A stretch of 38,376 nt of DNA, from assembly GCA_029252105.1 (NCBI GenBank), contig JAQXCA010000018.1, positions 1 to 38,376 of the forward strand, given 5' to 3'. Shown here one piece after another: positions 35,512 through 38,376 of the stretch. Both the position numbers and the translations under genes were made by a program. The notes below the pieces were generated by a model. The model saw only the letters and a program-made list of their open reading frames with translations. It was not told where the DNA came from and did no database searches. This DNA comes from Flavobacteriaceae bacterium. GTDB taxonomy: Bacteria; Bacteroidota; Bacteroidia; Flavobacteriales; Flavobacteriaceae. Numbering within the stretch: the first letter of the stretch is position 1; each line of letters opens with the position of its first letter.

Positions 35512-36342
35512 ATGAAAAAAATTGCTTTATTACTCTATTTGTTAATAAACACCGTTAGTGCGCAAACCGATAATACGCATGTTGTTTATTTTGAAACAGG
35601 CAAATTTGAAGTCCCAGAAATAGAAAAAAACCGTATGGTTTTATTTGTTCAAAGCTTGAAAGATATCGAGATTGAGCGCATTTCTATTTATGGATTTTGT
35701 GATGATCGAGGTACGAGTTCCTATAACCTTGCTTTGTCTCAAAATAGAGCAAACGCAATTAAAAGAATTTTTTCTGGATTTGGGGTGGATGATAATCTGA
35801 TAAGCAATGTAGATGGAAAAGGAGAAGTTTTATTACGGATCATTTCTTCTGAAAACCTAAACATTATAAGGGGGTTGAATCGGAAAGTTGAAATAAATGT
35901 TACTTACAAAGTTTCAGAACCTGAGGTCGTAGAAAAAAAAGAGGAAGAAAAGCGTTTTTTAAGAAATGATTTAGCTGTTGGTGATAAAATAACTCTTGAT
36001 AACATTTTATTCAAAACAGGATATAGTTATGTTATTAAGGAATCTATTCCTGTATTAGAGATGATGGCTGCGGCACTAAAGGAGCGTGATGATATTTATT
36101 TTACTATTCAAGGCCATGTATGTTGCACTCTAAATGCAAGAGATGCCGTCGATAAAAAAACAGGGAGGCGAAATTTATCCTTAGCAAGAGCTAAATATAT
36201 TTATAGCTATTTAGTTGAAAAGGGAGTTAAGAGAACTCGAATGCATTATGTGGGGTTAAAAAATAAATATCCTTTAGGTAAAGACCCAAAATACGACAGA
36301 CGTGTAGAAATTAAAATTACATCTATCTCTAACAAAAATTAA
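35512..36342 (+). CDS. Two-domain OmpA-like peptidoglycan-associated protein
   Basis: A 276-residue secreted protein: signal peptide about 1-18 (LLLYLLINTVSAQ), then two tandem OmpA C-terminal-like domains (about 25-132 and 155-274) without a beta-barrel. In the first, GFCDDRGTSSYNLALSQNRANAI keeps the Asp and Arg used for peptidoglycan binding in OmpA. In the second, GHVCCTLNARDA then NLSLARAKYIYSYL keeps the Arg, but the usual GHTD segment has become GHVCC with an insertion, so binding there is doubtful. It lies 36 bases after the S41 gene and meets the ElaA-like gene tail to tail with a 4-base overlap. Confidence 0.86.
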   Translation: MKKIALLLYLLINTVSAQTDNTHVVYFETGKFEVPEIEKNRMVLFVQSLKDIEIERISIYGFCDDRGTSSYNLALSQNRANAIKRIFSGFGVDDNLISNVDGKGEVLLRIISSENLNIIRGLNRKVEINVTYKVSEPEVVEKKEEEKRFLRNDLAVGDKITLDNILFKTGYSYVIKESIPVLEMMAAALKERDDIYFTIQGHVCCTLNARDAVDKKTGRRNLSLARAKYIYSYLVEKGVKRTRMHYVGLKNKYPLGKDPKYDRRVEIKITSISNKN

Positions 36343-36782
36343 TTTTTTACCATAGCTATATGTGGTATTCCGTCTTCTAAATAAGATTCACCGATAGTTT
36401 TAAATCCTAAATTATTATAGAATTGTTCTAAATATTTTTGTGCAGATATTTTAATTTCTTTAATTCCGAAAGCGTCTTCAGTTGCAAGTATTGAAGCTTT
36501 CATAAGCTGATGACCATACTTTAAATGGCGCTCTTTTTGTGATACAACGACACGTCCTATACTTGCTTCTTTGAAATAATCGCCGGGTTTAAAAATACGC
36601 GTGTAAGCGATAATAGTGTCATCTTTTTTTCCGATAACATGAAGCGCTTTATGGTCCTTACCGTCAACATCTTGGTAAACACAATCTTGCTCCACCACAA
36701 AAACTTCACTTCTTAATTGTAATACATAATACAGTTCATTTAAAGACAATTGATTGAACGTTTTGGTTGTGATGTCTAGCAT
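36339..36782 (-). CDS. GNAT family N-acetyltransferase (ElaA-like)
   Basis: A 147-residue acetyl-CoA-dependent acetyltransferase. The N terminus with LYYVLQLRSEVFVVEQDCVYQDVDGKD is the signature of the ElaA branch, followed by IGRVVVSQKERHLKYGHQLM, the acetyl-CoA pyrophosphate-binding region (Q/R-x-x-G-x-G/A form, here relaxed), and YNNLGFKTIGESYLEDGIPHIAM. Substrate unknown. It lies 3 bases after the cation transporter gene and is the last gene of the rpiB operon. Confidence 0.9.
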   Translation of the reverse strand: MLDITTKTFNQLSLNELYYVLQLRSEVFVVEQDCVYQDVDGKDHKALHVIGKKDDTIIAYTRIFKPGDYFKEASIGRVVVSQKERHLKYGHQLMKASILATEDAFGIKEIKISAQKYLEQFYNNLGFKTIGESYLEDGIPHIAMVKN

Positions 36783-36785
36783 AAT

Positions 36786-37688
36786 TTAATCTTGAATAAT
36801 TAGAGTTTTGGGATCTGAATTCCCAAACTCTGGTTGGATATTAAAGTGGTTAATTTTAAATTTTTTGAAAAGGGTAGTTTCTAATGTTTTGAGAATTGTG
36901 TGAAATTCTGAAAACTTTAAGTCGACATTAAAATCAATATGTGCTTCTAAATGAATTTCTGTTTCATTTAATTGCCACACATGAATGTGATGAATGTTAT
37001 TTATCTGATCTAACTTATTCACTTCTTCTACAATATCTTCAACTTTAATGTGTTTTGGAGTGAATAACATAAGAATATGAAAAGCAGATTTGAGTAAACT
37101 ATAACCTACAATAATAAGATATAATGCAATAGCGATTGTGAGTGCAGCATCTACCCAGTAAAGCTGATAAAACCGCATTAAAAGACCACCTATTAAAACT
37201 GCTATACTTGCGAGCATATCTGTTAATAAATGAAGATATGCAGAGCGAATATTTATATTATCTATACTGTCTTTTTTTAATAATAAAACACTTATACCAT
37301 TAAAAATAATCCCTAAGATTGAAAGCCCTATAACAAGATTTGGATCTATAGTTTGGGGGTTAAAAAAGCGTATTACTGCTTCAAACATTAAATATATTGC
37401 AATAATAATTAAGGATGAAGCATTTATAAACGCTGCTATAATTTCAGCACGTTTATATCCAAATGTTTTAGAAAGAGTTGCTTTTTTCTTAGAAAATCCT
37501 GTAGCAACATAGGAGATAATAAGAGATAATACATCTGTAAAGTTATGTAAAGCATCGCTTAAAAGAGCAAGACTTCCTGAGAGAAAACCTCCTATAATTT
37601 GGGCAAGCGTAATAACACTATTTAATAAAATAGAGATAAGAAGGTTGCGACCTTTATGGTCGTAACTATGCTTATGAGAATGCCCCAT
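36786..37688 (-). CDS. Cation diffusion facilitator family transporter (CzcD/ZitB-like)
   Basis: Inner-membrane antiporter, probably exporting Zn2+ and related divalent metals. The 300-residue protein has a His-rich start (MGHSHKHSYDHKG), six predicted membrane helices between about 15 and 210, and a C-terminal cytoplasmic domain. The metal site is given by H48-x3-D52 in helix 2 (SDALHNFTD) and HLLTD in helix 5, both of the H-x3-D type typical of zinc transporters. It starts 6 bases after the rpiB stop and is followed by the ElaA-like gene after 3 bases. Confidence 0.94.
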   Translation of the reverse strand: MGHSHKHSYDHKGRNLLISILLNSVITLAQIIGGFLSGSLALLSDALHNFTDVLSLIISYVATGFSKKKATLSKTFGYKRAEIIAAFINASSLIIIAIYLMFEAVIRFFNPQTIDPNLVIGLSILGIIFNGISVLLLKKDSIDNINIRSAYLHLLTDMLASIAVLIGGLLMRFYQLYWVDAALTIAIALYLIIVGYSLLKSAFHILMLFTPKHIKVEDIVEEVNKLDQINNIHHIHVWQLNETEIHLEAHIDFNVDLKFSEFHTILKTLETTLFKKFKINHFNIQPEFGNSDPKTLIIQD

Positions 37689-37694
37689 TATACG

Positions 37695-38126
37695 TTAGCA
37701 AATTTGAATTTTATTAATTCTATTTTGATGTCGACCCCCTTCAAATTCTGTATTTAAAAAGGTATCTATCATTTCTAAAACTTCCTCTATTTCTGTAAAA
37801 CGTGCAGGAATACAAAGAATATTAGCATTGTTATGTTGGCGTATTAAAGACACTATTTCATTTGTCCAACATATCCCAGCACGAATTGATGAATACTTAT
37901 TTGCTGTCATTGCAACACCATTTGCAGTACCACAAATAAGAATACCGTAAGTTGATTTTTGGGACTCTACATCTTTTGCAACAGGATGTACAAAATCTGG
38001 ATAATCAACACTAGAATCAGTATTTGTTCCATGATTTGTAACTTCTATATTTTTAGATTTAAGGTACTCTACTATTTTAAATTTATAATCTGTTCCTGCG
38101 TGATCGTTTCCTATTGAGATGTTCAT
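37695..38126 (-). CDS. rpiB: Ribose-5-phosphate isomerase B
   Basis: Interconverts ribose-5-phosphate and ribulose-5-phosphate in the pentose phosphate pathway. The 143-residue protein shows NDHAG with D8/H9, the catalytic cysteine C65 in ILICGTANGVAMTANK, and an NILCIPARF segment. All are typical of the RpiB/LacAB family; the single-gene setting argues for RpiB. It is the first gene of a three-gene minus-strand operon with the cation transporter and ElaA-like gene. Confidence 0.95.
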   Translation of the reverse strand: MNISIGNDHAGTDYKFKIVEYLKSKNIEVTNHGTNTDSSVDYPDFVHPVAKDVESQKSTYGILICGTANGVAMTANKYSSIRAGICWTNEIVSLIRQHNNANILCIPARFTEIEEVLEMIDTFLNTEFEGGRHQNRINKIQIC

Positions 38127-38376
38127 TTGGTATAATTTATAATATTAGTAAATTTACAAAAAAGAGTGTTATCTAATTTAATTTGTTAATAGCCTTTTTA
38201 ATTAGTTGTTAATAATTAGTGAACGATTATGAAAACTAAATTTTTAAATTTCAATTTATTTTTTCATTGGTATTTTTTTAATTATAAAACTAATTAAGTT
38301 ATCTTTTTTAGTTGAAGACTTTTCAATACAACAACTAGTATTATAAACAAAAAAAATAGTATTGGTACAGATACTG
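38127..38376. other. AT-rich gene-free end of the window
   Basis: 250 bases upstream of rpiB with very high AT content. Two copies of TTGTTAATA (38183-38191 and 38206-38214) stand 23 bases apart start to start. Short frames exist but none looks like a gene. The promoter of rpiB must lie here; no clear TTTG-N20-TANNTTTG match was found. Confidence 0.4.

Noticed and set aside
38127-38376. AT-rich end with two TTGTTAATA repeats as a possible oriC.
   Set aside because: No perfect DnaA box and no cluster; TGTTAATAA is one mismatch from the relaxed box at best, which is expected by chance in such AT-rich DNA.

Overview
The window looks like a chromosomal segment of a flavobacterium (Bacteroidota, probably Flavobacteriaceae). 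The DNA is AT-rich. Start codons lack clear Shine-Dalgarno sequences. Bacteroidota-type promoters (TTTG - 20 bp - TANNTTTG) lie in front of pgk and gltX. Many products belong to families typical of the phylum: DUF4837, DUF4175, DUF6909, lipoprotein OmpH, SulP with a long C-terminal extension, and rnpA next to an S41 protease rather than rpmH. No phage, IS element, CRISPR array, tRNA or rRNA was seen.

Layout. (1) 1-6895, minus strand: a tight six-gene run read from right to left, M23 peptidase, GH3-family protein, DUF6909 protein, Wzz-like chain-length protein, rfbB, and rfbA cut by the window edge. It combines dTDP-sugar supply for surface polysaccharide with envelope proteins. (2) 7013-12765: tatA (plus), then DUF4837 lipoprotein, a LysM lytic transglycosylase and pgk (minus), holB (plus), and an OmpH-like lipoprotein (minus). 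(3) 12992-19804, minus: DUF4175 membrane protein, ybeY, mnmG, SAM methyltransferase. Two perfect 16-bp palindromes of the ParB-site (parS) type stand just before mnmG and just before the methyltransferase. (4) 19805-20180: a gene-free interval where the main coding direction flips from minus to plus. (5) 20181-24206, plus: PhzF-like protein, a small methyltransferase-like protein, DUF2200, a start-less DUF6958-like frame directly behind it, and gltX. (6) 24277-36342, plus: lepA, then a closely packed run of a universal stress protein, SulP transporter, metallo-beta-lactamase-fold hydrolase, S8 protease, M1 metallopeptidase, rnpA, S41 protease and a two-domain OmpA protein. (7) 36339-38126, minus: rpiB, a cation diffusion facilitator and an ElaA-like acetyltransferase in one probable operon. 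The last 250 bases are AT-rich and without a visible gene.

Most genes are conserved housekeeping or envelope genes. The points worth a second look are the parS pair around mnmG together with the strand switch about 4 kb away (a hint of origin proximity), the nucleoside-phosphorylase-like signature in the DUF6909 protein, the DUF2200/DUF6958 frames separated only by one TGA, the unassigned C-terminal domain of the SulP protein, and promoter elements so close to start codons that leaderless transcripts are likely. No convincing wholly new system was found.
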